Shown here piece after piece: positions 1-5,066 of a stretch of 5,823 nucleotides of DNA. A program made the translations under genes and the position numbers. The notes beneath the pieces are model-generated. The model was not told where the DNA came from. It worked only from the letters and a program-made list of their open reading frames with translations, and searched no databases. Source of the stretch: Acidisphaera sp035272265 (GTDB taxonomy: Bacteria; Pseudomonadota; Alphaproteobacteria; Acetobacterales; Acetobacteraceae); contig DATEQV010000007.1 in assembly GCA_035272265.1 (NCBI GenBank), positions 1 to 5,823 of the forward strand, in the 5' to 3' direction. The number at the start of each line of letters is the position of its first letter. The first letter of the stretch is position 1.

Positions 1-1
1 C

Positions 2-796
2 ACCCCGCGCACGCGCGCGTTGCTGGTGAGCAATCCGAACGGCCATCCGGCGCCATGGGACGCGTTCCGCGCGCTGGCAGAGCAGCATCGCGTGCCGCTG
101 CTGGAGGATTCGACCGAGGCGATCGGCTCGCTCTACCGCGGCGCGCGCGTCGGCAGTTTCGGCGACTGCGCGGTGTTCGACTTCTCGCAACCCTCGCCGC
201 TGGTCTGCGGCGAGGGCGGCATGGTCGTCACCGACGACACCGACATCGCCACCGCGCTGCGCCGGCATCGCGGCCGGCGGCCCGAGGAACGCGCATCCGT
301 CGTGCTCGGCCTTGCGCCGCCGTTGCAGGCGGGCATGAGCGACTTGGCCGCGGCGCTCGGGCTCAGCCAGCTCGCCCGGATCGACACGATCCTGGAGAAG
401 CGCCGGAATGTCGCGGCGGCCTATCTGCAGCAGATCAAGTCGTTCGAGGGCATCAAGGACCCGTTCGTCGCGCCCGACGTCGATGACGTGCACTGGTTCC
501 TGTATGTCGTGCATCTCGGCACGCGGTTCACGCGCTCGGCCCGCGACGCGATCGTCGACGATCTGCGGACCGAGCAGGTGCAGGCGACGGCCTACAGCCA
601 GCCGTTGCACCTGCAGCCGTTCTACTTCGCGCAGGGCTGCCGGCGCGGCGACCTGCCGGTGACCGAGAAGGTCGCCCATCGCGCCGTGGCCCTGCCGTTC
701 CACACCCACCTCTCGCCCGACCGCATCGCGTTCATCGTCGGCACGATGAAGGACGCCTCGATCAATGTCGGCGCGGGGGCGGCGATCTACCTGTAG
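2..796 (+). CDS. DegT/DnrJ/EryC1-type aminotransferase-fold protein, 5' truncated, PLP lysine replaced
   Basis: The reading frame is open from the left edge, so the start lies outside the window; 264 residues are visible. Family members usually have about 370-400 residues, so roughly 100-130 N-terminal residues are missing. The fragment shows the hallmarks of fold-type I sugar-aminotransferase relatives: the LLED aspartate (visible residue 36) that contacts the PLP ring nitrogen, the YRG..VGSFGD segment, then the GEGGMVVTDD loop. In active members a Lys sits five residues before the GEGG motif and forms the PLP Schiff base. Here that position is Ser (visible residue 65, codon 194-196), in the context SQPSPLVCGEGG. 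Ordinary transamination is therefore unlikely (inference). It ends 25 nt before the ferredoxin and probably shares its operon. The role in nitrogen fixation is unknown; the family call is firm, the substrate is not. Confidence 0.85.
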   Translation, partial: TPRTRALLVSNPNGHPAPWDAFRALAEQHRVPLLEDSTEAIGSLYRGARVGSFGDCAVFDFSQPSPLVCGEGGMVVTDDTDIATALRRHRGRRPEERASVVLGLAPPLQAGMSDLAAALGLSQLARIDTILEKRRNVAAAYLQQIKSFEGIKDPFVAPDVDDVHWFLYVVHLGTRFTRSARDAIVDDLRTEQVQATAYSQPLHLQPFYFAQGCRRGDLPVTEKVAHRAVALPFHTHLSPDRIAFIVGTMKDASINVGAGAAIYL

Positions 797-821
797 CGAT
801 GTCGATGCGAAGGAGTGCGGG

Positions 822-1127
822 ATGCCGATGCTGACCATACTGCCGTCCGGCAGGACCATGAGTGTCGCCGAAGGAGCGACGATCCTCTCGGCGCTGCTGG
901 AAGCCGAGGAGAAGATCGCCAGCAAGTGCGGCGCCGAGGCGAAGTGCGGCGCGTGCCACGTGTACGTGCAGACCGGGCGCAAGTCGCTGTCGAAGATGGA
1001 GCGGCTGGAGAACGAGCGGCTGGATTCGATCGTCGGCGTCGGGTCGAAGTCGCGCCTGGCCTGCCAGGCGCGGTTCGGCACCGAGGACGTGACGGTCGAG
1101 CTGCTCGGCTTCGGTTCCGGCTTTTAG
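822..1127 (+). CDS. [2Fe-2S] ferredoxin, adrenodoxin/ISC-like spacing
   Basis: A 101-residue soluble ferredoxin. The cluster ligands are Cys36, Cys42, Cys45 and Cys81, giving CX5CX2CX35C. This is close to the adrenodoxin/ISC ferredoxin pattern and differs from the CX4CX2C start of plant-type ferredoxins. The N-terminal beta strands (LTILPSGRTMSV, then EGATIL) match the beta-grasp fold. The start at 822 is preceded by GAAGGAG at 809-815 with a 6-nt spacer; an in-frame ATG at 828 is possible but less well placed. It lies between the DegT-like gene and a small unknown gene, with 25-nt and 11-nt gaps, so co-transcription is likely. In a nif neighbourhood such proteins may carry electrons to nitrogenase or serve Fe-S/cofactor assembly. 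Which applies here cannot be read from the sequence. Confidence 0.93.
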   Translation: MPMLTILPSGRTMSVAEGATILSALLEAEEKIASKCGAEAKCGACHVYVQTGRKSLSKMERLENERLDSIVGVGSKSRLACQARFGTEDVTVELLGFGSGF

Positions 1128-1138
1128 GAGATCGCGGG

Positions 1139-1375
1139 ATGAGCAACGACACGACGCACGTCGCGGCCAAGCGGCTGATCCATGTCCGCTTCGCGCCGAA
1201 CGGCACGGTGACCGAGATCGGCGACCGCCCGCCCGCACTGTCGGCGCAGCAGTGGTTCAACCTCCTCAGCACGCAGGCCGGCACGGCCTATCAGGCGCTG
1301 GCGGGCGGGCGCGGCATCTTCCGGCTGGCGCCGGAGACGATCGCCGCGCTGACGCCGGCGGCCGCGGCCGAGTGA
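1139..1375 (+). CDS. Small uncharacterised nif-region protein (78 aa)
   Basis: I do not recognise this family. The start is supported by TAGGAG at 1125-1130, which overlaps the ferredoxin stop codon and leaves an 8-nt spacer. The 78-residue product has a beta-like N-terminal part (LIHVRFAPNGTVTEIG, about residues 13-28) followed by a helical stretch with an aromatic patch (QQWFNLL, about 37-43), and ends in an Ala-rich tail. It has no cysteines, no signal peptide and no membrane segment, so it should be a small cytosolic protein without its own metal cluster. Its place between the ferredoxin and the SIR2-like gene, with gaps of 11 and 17 nt, suggests translation from the same mRNA and a role linked to the ferredoxin or its partner (inference). 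Confidence 0.75.
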   Translation: MSNDTTHVAAKRLIHVRFAPNGTVTEIGDRPPALSAQQWFNLLSTQAGTAYQALAGGRGIFRLAPETIAALTPAAAAE

Positions 1376-1392
1376 ACGAAGGGAACAGCACG

Positions 1393-2232
1393 ATGATGCG
1401 GGCAATCGAGGCGGGGCTGCGGGCGGGACGGGTGATCCCGTATCTCGGCCCGGGAATGCTGGCGCTCGCAACGCCCGCGGACGCGCTGCCGGCGTCGAAC
1501 CAGGCTTTGGCCGCGAAGATCACCGCCGCCGTCACCGTGCCGCACAAGATCCGCGGCAACGTGACGGCAGCGGCGCAGTTCGTCGAGAACTTCAAGCATC
1601 GCAAGACGCTGCGCACGATCATGCAGCAGGCCTTCGCGCCGCGCGTGGCGCCGAGCGCGCTGCACCGCCGGATCGCCGAGCTCGCATCGCTGCCGCTTTT
1701 GGTGCACGCCTGGTACGACGATCTGCCGCAACAGGCGCTGGCCGGCCGCCGCGACTGGGGGATGATCCAGGGACTGAGCCAGGCCGAGCATTTCGGCAGC
1801 TGGACGCGCGCCTACGCGGCCGACGGCACGCCGGCCGATCCCGCTGCATGTCGGGCGTGGGCGACCACCCTCTATCAGCCGCTGGGTTCGATCGCGCCGG
1901 CGCAGAACTTCCTGATCTCGGATTCGGATTTCGTCGAAGTGTTGACCGAGATCGACATCCAGACGCCGATCCCCTCGGAGGTGCAGGACATCCGCAGCGG
2001 GCGCGGCTTCCTGTTCCTCGGCTGCCGGTTCGCCACCCAGATCGAGCGCATCTTCGCGCATCAGATCATGAAACGGTCGAGCGACCGGCATTGGGCCGTG
2101 CTGCCGGAAGAGCCCACGAAGAACGAACGGCGGTTCCTCGCCCAGCACGGCATCGAGCGGCTCGACATCACGCTGGCTGACTTCGACGCAGCGCTGGACG
2201 CGGGCCCTGCGGGCGCGAGCCTAGCCGCCTGA
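1393..2232 (+). CDS. SIR2-like (SIR2_2-type) protein in nif operon, catalytic His missing
   Basis: A 279-residue protein resembling bacterial SIR2-like domains. The visible blocks, in order, are: a glycine-rich nucleotide-binding loop VIPYLGPGML (residues 14-23); VHAWYDDL (104-111), equivalent to the TTNYDdL block; YQPLGSIAP (161-169), equivalent to the KLHGS block; FLISDSDFVEVL (173-184), equivalent to the TesDY block; and GFLFLGCRF (205-213), equivalent to LFLGyS. The His of KLHGS, catalytic in sirtuins, is Leu164, so NAD-dependent deacetylation is doubtful; NAD or nucleotide binding remains possible (inference). The start has tandem ATGs at 1393 and 1396 behind GAAGGG at 1378-1383. It is the last gene of this plus-strand run and ends 3 nt from the convergent gene. 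Some SIR2-domain proteins act in phage defence, but the nif setting makes a metabolic or regulatory role more likely. Confidence 0.82.
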   Translation: MMRAIEAGLRAGRVIPYLGPGMLALATPADALPASNQALAAKITAAVTVPHKIRGNVTAAAQFVENFKHRKTLRTIMQQAFAPRVAPSALHRRIAELASLPLLVHAWYDDLPQQALAGRRDWGMIQGLSQAEHFGSWTRAYAADGTPADPAACRAWATTLYQPLGSIAPAQNFLISDSDFVEVLTEIDIQTPIPSEVQDIRSGRGFLFLGCRFATQIERIFAHQIMKRSSDRHWAVLPEEPTKNERRFLAQHGIERLDITLADFDAALDAGPAGASLAA

Positions 2233-2235
2233 GGC

Positions 2236-2826
2236 TCAGACCGGGCGGTTTTCGCCCGGATCGCGCACCGGCCCCATCACCCGCAGCCCGTCCTCGTAGC
2301 CGATCTCGGGGAAGGTCCCCTCGAAGCGCAGCGCGGCATCGGCCACCGCGTCGTGCTTGCCGGCGGTATCCATCCGCTTCAGCTCGCCGCGATCGAGGTA
2401 CAGCAGCTCCAGCATCTCGTTCCACACGCTGGCCTCGTCGATCGGCAGGACGTAGAACATGGCCTCGCCCATCCGCACGCGATACTTGGTCAGCAGGTCA
2501 ATGTTGTTGCAGAAAGCGAGGTATTTTCCGTTCGGCGACAGCGTCTCGCCCAGCACCTCGGCCAGCGGCTTGAGGTATTCGAACGACAGCAGGTAGGCAG
2601 CGAGGAACGCGATGGTCGGCGCGCCCGCCTCGGTGATCGCCAGCACCTGATCCACCGACAGCTCCGGCGGTCGCGCCTCGTCGGCGATCTTCGGCGCGAC
2701 GCGCAGCGCAAGTTCGCCGCGGAAGCCGAAGCGGCCGGGATGATGCGTCGGGCCTTTTAGGACGGCGTTGAGCAACCGCCCCTCCGCCTCCAGCCGCGCG
2801 AAGCCGGTTTCAGCGATGCTTGTCAT
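2236..2826 (-). CDS. Uncharacterised 196-aa protein downstream of truncated haemoglobin
   Basis: I do not recognise this family. The frame gives 196 residues with a good start: AAGGA 8 nt before the ATG, inside the end of the haemoglobin gene. The first 17 bases overlap that gene, so translational coupling is likely. The N-terminal third is mixed alpha/beta with a HHPGRFGFRGELALR stretch (residues 28-42). A hydrophobic helix-like segment follows (about 71-83), but it is too short and interrupted for a confident membrane span. Then comes a dense block NGKYLAFCNNIDLLTKYRVRMG (99-120) followed by VWNEMLELLYLD (134-145). There is one Cys (106). It shows no clear cofactor or catalytic motif. Being third in a receiver/haemoglobin operon that diverges from nifH suggests a linked function in nitrogenase physiology (inference). 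Confidence 0.78.
   Translation of the reverse strand: MTSIAETGFARLEAEGRLLNAVLKGPTHHPGRFGFRGELALRVAPKIADEARPPELSVDQVLAITEAGAPTIAFLAAYLLSFEYLKPLAEVLGETLSPNGKYLAFCNNIDLLTKYRVRMGEAMFYVLPIDEASVWNEMLELLYLDRGELKRMDTAGKHDAVADAALRFEGTFPEIGYEDGLRVMGPVRDPGENRPV
2241..2259. other. Small hairpin at the convergent gene ends
   Basis: The arms CCGGGCG (2241-2247) and CGCCCGG (2253-2259) pair perfectly over a GTTTT loop. It lies in the last codons of the minus-strand gene, just past the SIR2-like stop codon. Neither strand has a following T-run, so it is not a canonical intrinsic terminator. It could stabilise the 3' end of the plus-strand mRNA or be chance in GC-rich DNA. Confidence 0.3.
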
Positions 2827-3328
2827 GCGGATTGTCCTTGTCGTTGCGGACCCAGTCCGCGAGCTTGAAGAAGGCGGCGAGGAGGTCCTCGCGCAGCGAC
2901 GCGTCGTCCACGACGTCCTCGAGCGCCCCGCGCATGCAGAGCATCCAGGCGTCGCGCTCGCCCGGTCCGATAGGGAATCGGATGTGCCGCCGCCGCAGCT
3001 GCGGATGCCCGCGCTCCTGCGAATACAGCGCCGGTCCGCCGAGCCATTCGCCCAGGTAGCGGCGCAGCACGTCCTTCGTCGCGGCCAGGTCGGGCCTGTG
3101 CAGGCCGCGGATCCCGGCGGCTTGCGGCAGCGTGTGCATCCGGTCGTAGAAGGCGTCCACCACCCGCGCGACCGCCTCGGCGCCCCCGATGCGGGCGAAG
3201 CGGGTCAGCTGCGGCAGCTCGCCGCCGGCCGGGGCGGCGCGACACGACGTGTCGTGTCGCGAGCCCGCCAAGGCCGCGTCGCTTTTCGAACAGGTGTGAC
3301 CGGACCCGGCGGGCGAGTGTGTCAGCAT
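2810..3328 (-). CDS. Group II truncated haemoglobin with N-terminal extension
   Basis: A 172-residue protein. The globin begins near residue 41 (LTRFARIGGAEAV) and carries FYDRM with the B10 tyrosine (Tyr61), YLGEWLGGPALY (91-102), the GHPQLRRRH block with the proximal haem ligand His115, and the group II Trp at Trp128 (AWMLCM). Such globins bind O2 or NO reversibly and may detoxify NO or handle O2; this fits a nitrogenase neighbourhood, but the ligand here is inferred. The chosen ATG overlaps the upstream receiver-gene stop as TGATG, giving translational coupling. It adds about 40 residues with Cys13 and Cys29 before the globin fold. No good later in-frame start precedes the domain, so the extension appears real. 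Its 3' end overlaps the next gene by 17 nt. Confidence 0.9.
   Translation of the reverse strand: MLTHSPAGSGHTCSKSDAALAGSRHDTSCRAAPAGGELPQLTRFARIGGAEAVARVVDAFYDRMHTLPQAAGIRGLHRPDLAATKDVLRRYLGEWLGGPALYSQERGHPQLRRRHIRFPIGPGERDAWMLCMRGALEDVVDDASLREDLLAAFFKLADWVRNDKDNPHDKHR
3238..3261. repeat. 24-nt palindrome with 11-nt perfect arms
   Basis: CGCGACACGAC (3238-3248) is followed by a 2-nt centre (GT) and its exact reverse complement (3251-3261). It falls in codons 23-31 of the truncated haemoglobin, in the poorly conserved N-terminal extension. The symmetry suggests a protein-binding operator or an mRNA cruciform/hairpin affecting haemoglobin translation. The 2-nt centre makes a tight RNA hairpin less ideal than a DNA operator. 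Function is not known. Confidence 0.6.
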
Positions 3329-3750
3329 CACAGCACCTGCAACTGGATCAGCGGCGCCTTCAGCAGACCGAGCATACCGTCGACGGTGCGCCGTACGCCC
3401 TCCACCGTCAGCGGCTTGGACAGCAGACCCTGCGCGCCGTGGCCGACCCAGCGTTGTGCCTCGGCGGCCTGCCCGGCCTCGGCCACCAGCACGACGCGCG
3501 TGCCGGACAGATGTTGGCCGATTTCCGCCAGCACCTGCGGGTCCGCCTGCACGATCGATAGTCCCAGCAGGACCAGGTCCGGCGGCCAGTCCTGCGCCTT
3601 GCGCAAGGCGGCATCGACGCTCGGCAAATCGTGGGCCTCGTTCTCGTCCTGCAGCATGAACTGGAGCACGGCGCGGGTGATCTCGTCGTCGTCTATGACG
3701 AAGACTCGCTTGTTGCCGACGGCGCGCGACGCCTCCACCCCGATCTGCAT
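3328..3750 (-). CDS. Stand-alone receiver-domain (CheY-like) protein lacking the phospho-acceptor Asp
   Basis: A 140-residue single-domain response-regulator-like protein without an output domain. It shows the receiver core: VFVIDDDEITR with the acidic pocket Asp20-Asp22, PDLVLLGLSI as the third beta strand, VVLVAEAG, and LLSKPL with the conserved Lys112-Pro113. The phospho-acceptor Asp expected after VLL is Gly63 (codon GGA at 3564-3562), and no Ser/Thr is evident at the end of the fourth strand. Standard phosphotransfer is therefore unlikely, and it reads as a pseudo-receiver (inference). The start at 3750 is chosen because GGGGAG precedes it with a 6-nt spacer; an upstream ATG at 3786 has a poorer site. 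The stop overlaps the haemoglobin start by one base. It is transcribed divergently from nifH, so control by the shared region is plausible. Confidence 0.88.
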   Translation of the reverse strand: MQIGVEASRAVGNKRVFVIDDDEITRAVLQFMLQDENEAHDLPSVDAALRKAQDWPPDLVLLGLSIVQADPQVLAEIGQHLSGTRVVLVAEAGQAAEAQRWVGHGAQGLLSKPLTVEGVRRTVDGMLGLLKAPLIQLQVL

Positions 3751-3836
3751 GCAGGACTCCCCGGCAATCTCCGTGCGTACTGGCATGCGCAGCAAGTTCC
3801 ATACCGTCGCCGCGCCGTGCTGATTGCGACGCGCGC

Positions 3837-3852
3837 TGTCCGGTTCGGAACA
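3837..3852 (+). promoter_or_regulatory. NifA upstream activator sequence (TGT-N10-ACA)
   Basis: TGT at 3837-3839 and ACA at 3850-3852 are separated by exactly 10 bases, a perfect match to the NifA binding consensus. The flanking C and G extend the dyad to CTGT/ACAG. The centre lies about 96 bases upstream of the start site predicted from the sigma-54 element, within the usual range for NifA sites. It is also 87 bases upstream of the divergent receiver gene and could influence it. Confidence 0.85.
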
Positions 3853-3914
3853 GGGCTGTCGCGGCGCAACCCTTGCCAAGCCTGAAAATGCATCAAAACG
3901 CGGCAGAAATGGGC

Positions 3915-3930
3915 TGGCATAGGCCTTGCT
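3915..3930 (+). promoter_or_regulatory. Sigma-54 (RpoN) -24/-12 promoter of nifH
   Basis: TGGCAT, 5 bases, then TTGCT matches TGGCAC-N5-TTGCW except for one base, and the invariant GG and GC are separated by exactly 10 bases (GG 3916-3917, GC 3928-3929). The predicted start site is near 3941, giving a leader of about 137 nt before nifH. Together with the NifA site this is the standard architecture for NifA-dependent transcription under nitrogen limitation and low oxygen. Confidence 0.9.
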
Positions 3931-3940
3931 GCTGTAGGCG

Positions 3941-4077
3941 CCGAGGCATGTGGTTCAGCGCCGCCGCCAACGAGGCATCGATCCATGTGTCCACGCCGCC
4001 ATCGGGCGAAGGCGAACGGAACGAGTGTCAGCGAGTCGGCGGCGCGGGTGCGTCGGTCACACGGAAGGAAATAGAGC
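3941..4077 (+). other. Predicted untranslated leader of nifH
   Basis: From the predicted start site to the nifH ATG I see no convincing reading frame. The octamer CGAGGCAT occurs twice (3942-3949 and 3971-3978). GCGCCGCC (3958-3965) can pair with GGCGGCGC (4038-4045), which could close a long-range stem just upstream of the ribosome-binding site. The ribosome-binding site AAGGA is at 4065-4069, 8 nt before the ATG. Whether the stem matters for expression is unknown. Confidence 0.5.
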
Positions 4078-4983
4078 ATGTCACTGCGACAGATCGCGTT
4101 CTACGGAAAAGGAGGGATCGGCAAGTCCACGACCTCCCAGAACACGCTGGCGGCGCTGGCCGAACTCGGCCATCGCATCCTGATCGTGGGCTGTGACCCC
4201 AAGGCGGACTCCACGCGCCTGATCCTGCACGCCAAGGCGCAGGACACGATCCTGAGCCTCGCCGCCGAGCAGGGCAGCGTCGAAGACCTCGAGCTCGAGG
4301 ACGTCATGAAGGTCGGCTTCCGCGACATCCGTTGCGTGGAGTCGGGCGGACCGGAGCCGGGCGTCGGCTGCGCCGGCCGCGGCGTCATCACCTCGATCAA
4401 CTTCCTCGAGGAGAACGGCGCGTATGAGGACATCGACTACGTGTCCTACGACGTGCTCGGCGACGTGGTCTGCGGCGGCTTCGCGATGCCGATCCGCGAG
4501 AACAAGGCGCAAGAGATCTACATCGTCATGTCCGGCGAGATGATGGCGATGTATGCCGCCAACAACATCTCGAAGGGCATCCTCAAATACGCGAACTCTG
4601 GCGGCGTTCGTCTGGGTGGCCTGATCTGCAACGAGCGCCAGACCGACAAGGAACTCGAGCTGGCCGAGGCGATGGCCAAGAAGCTCGGCACCCATCTGAT
4701 CTACTTCGTTCCTCGGGACAACATCGTGCAGCACGCCGAGCTGCGCCGGATGACTGTCATCGAGTATGCGCCCGAAAGCAAGCAGGCCGAGCACTACCGC
4801 TCGCTGGCGCGGAAGATCGATGCCAACGGCGGTAAGGGCATCATCCCCACCCCGATCACCATGGACGAGCTTGAGGACATGCTGATGGAGCACGGGATCA
4901 TGAAGGCCGTGGACGAGACCCTGGTCGGCAAGTCCGCGGCGGAACTGGCGGCGGAACTGGCGGCGGAACGGGCGGCTGCGTGA
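4078..4983 (+). CDS. nifH: Nitrogenase iron protein (dinitrogenase reductase) NifH
   Basis: A 301-residue complete Fe protein, the homodimeric ATPase that passes electrons one at a time to the MoFe protein and also takes part in FeMo-co and P-cluster maturation. The P-loop GKGGIGKST is at residues 10-18. The two cysteines that bridge the dimer with the [4Fe-4S] cluster are Cys98 (GVGCAGRG) and Cys132 (DVVCGGF). Arg101 in CAGRG is the site ADP-ribosylated by DraT and released by DraG in other proteobacteria, so post-translational switch-off is possible; neither gene is in this window. The start has AAGGA with an 8-nt spacer and lies behind the NifA/sigma-54 promoter. The C-terminus carries an unusual AAEL/AAEL/AAER tail from a 12-bp tandem repeat, beyond the conserved end of the family. 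Confidence 0.99.
   Translation: MSLRQIAFYGKGGIGKSTTSQNTLAALAELGHRILIVGCDPKADSTRLILHAKAQDTILSLAAEQGSVEDLELEDVMKVGFRDIRCVESGGPEPGVGCAGRGVITSINFLEENGAYEDIDYVSYDVLGDVVCGGFAMPIRENKAQEIYIVMSGEMMAMYAANNISKGILKYANSGGVRLGGLICNERQTDKELELAEAMAKKLGTHLIYFVPRDNIVQHAELRRMTVIEYAPESKQAEHYRSLARKIDANGGKGIIPTPITMDELEDMLMEHGIMKAVDETLVGKSAAELAAELAAERAAA
4936..4971 (+). repeat. 12-bp tandem repeat, three copies, in the nifH 3' end
   Basis: GCGGCGGAACTG occurs at 4936-4947 and 4948-4959, with a third copy at 4960-4971 differing by one base (CTG to CGG). The unit is four codons long, so copy-number change would keep the frame and only lengthen or shorten the AAEL tail (residues 287-298). Replication slippage is the likely origin. 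Confidence 0.9.
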
Positions 4984-5005
4984 GGACTGCACTGGCCTGA
5001 CGGCG

Positions 5006-5030
5006 GCCGGTTCCCCGTGCGGGAGCCGGC
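5006..5030 (+). other. nifH-nifD intergenic stem-loop
   Basis: The arms 5006-5015 (GCCGGTTCCC) and 5021-5030 (GGGAGCCGGC) form a 10-bp stem with one G-U pair around a CGTGC loop. It lies 22 nt after the nifH stop and 36 nt before the nifD start, with no T-run after it. This fits a processing or stabilising structure that keeps nifH mRNA more abundant than nifDK, as reported for other nif operons, rather than a full terminator. Its role here is inferred. Confidence 0.7.
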
Positions 5031-5066
5031 ACCCCCAGGGCGGTGCGACGCGATGAGGGCAAGCAC

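Noticed and set aside
1291..2148. Minus-strand open frame of 285 codons
   Set aside because: It is antisense to the SIR2-like gene, which has conserved blocks and a ribosome-binding site; this frame has neither.
2241..2259. Intrinsic terminator between the convergent genes
   Set aside because: The hairpin is real but no T-run follows on either strand, so I list it only as a hairpin.
3784..3786. Upstream start codon for the receiver protein
   Set aside because: Its ribosome-binding site is weaker than GGGGAG before the ATG at 3750, and the extra 12 residues show no receiver-domain motif.
3782..3805. Second minus-strand sigma-54-like match (TGGAAC ... GC)
   Set aside because: Spacing is correct, but the -12 element is poor (GCGCA rather than TTGCA) and it overlaps a possible upstream start codon.
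2768..3823. Plus-strand open frame of 351 codons
   Set aside because: It lies opposite the haemoglobin and receiver genes, whose motifs are clear; its composition is typical of a shadow frame.
3863..3882. Possible sigma-54 promoter for the receiver operon (minus strand TGGCA...TTGC)
   Set aside because: GG and GC are 8 bases apart rather than the required 10, so RpoN recognition is unlikely.
3881..3900. FNR or IHF box in the AT-rich patch
   Set aside because: Only one half resembles TTGAT, the second half does not match, and the IHF consensus fails at its TTR end.
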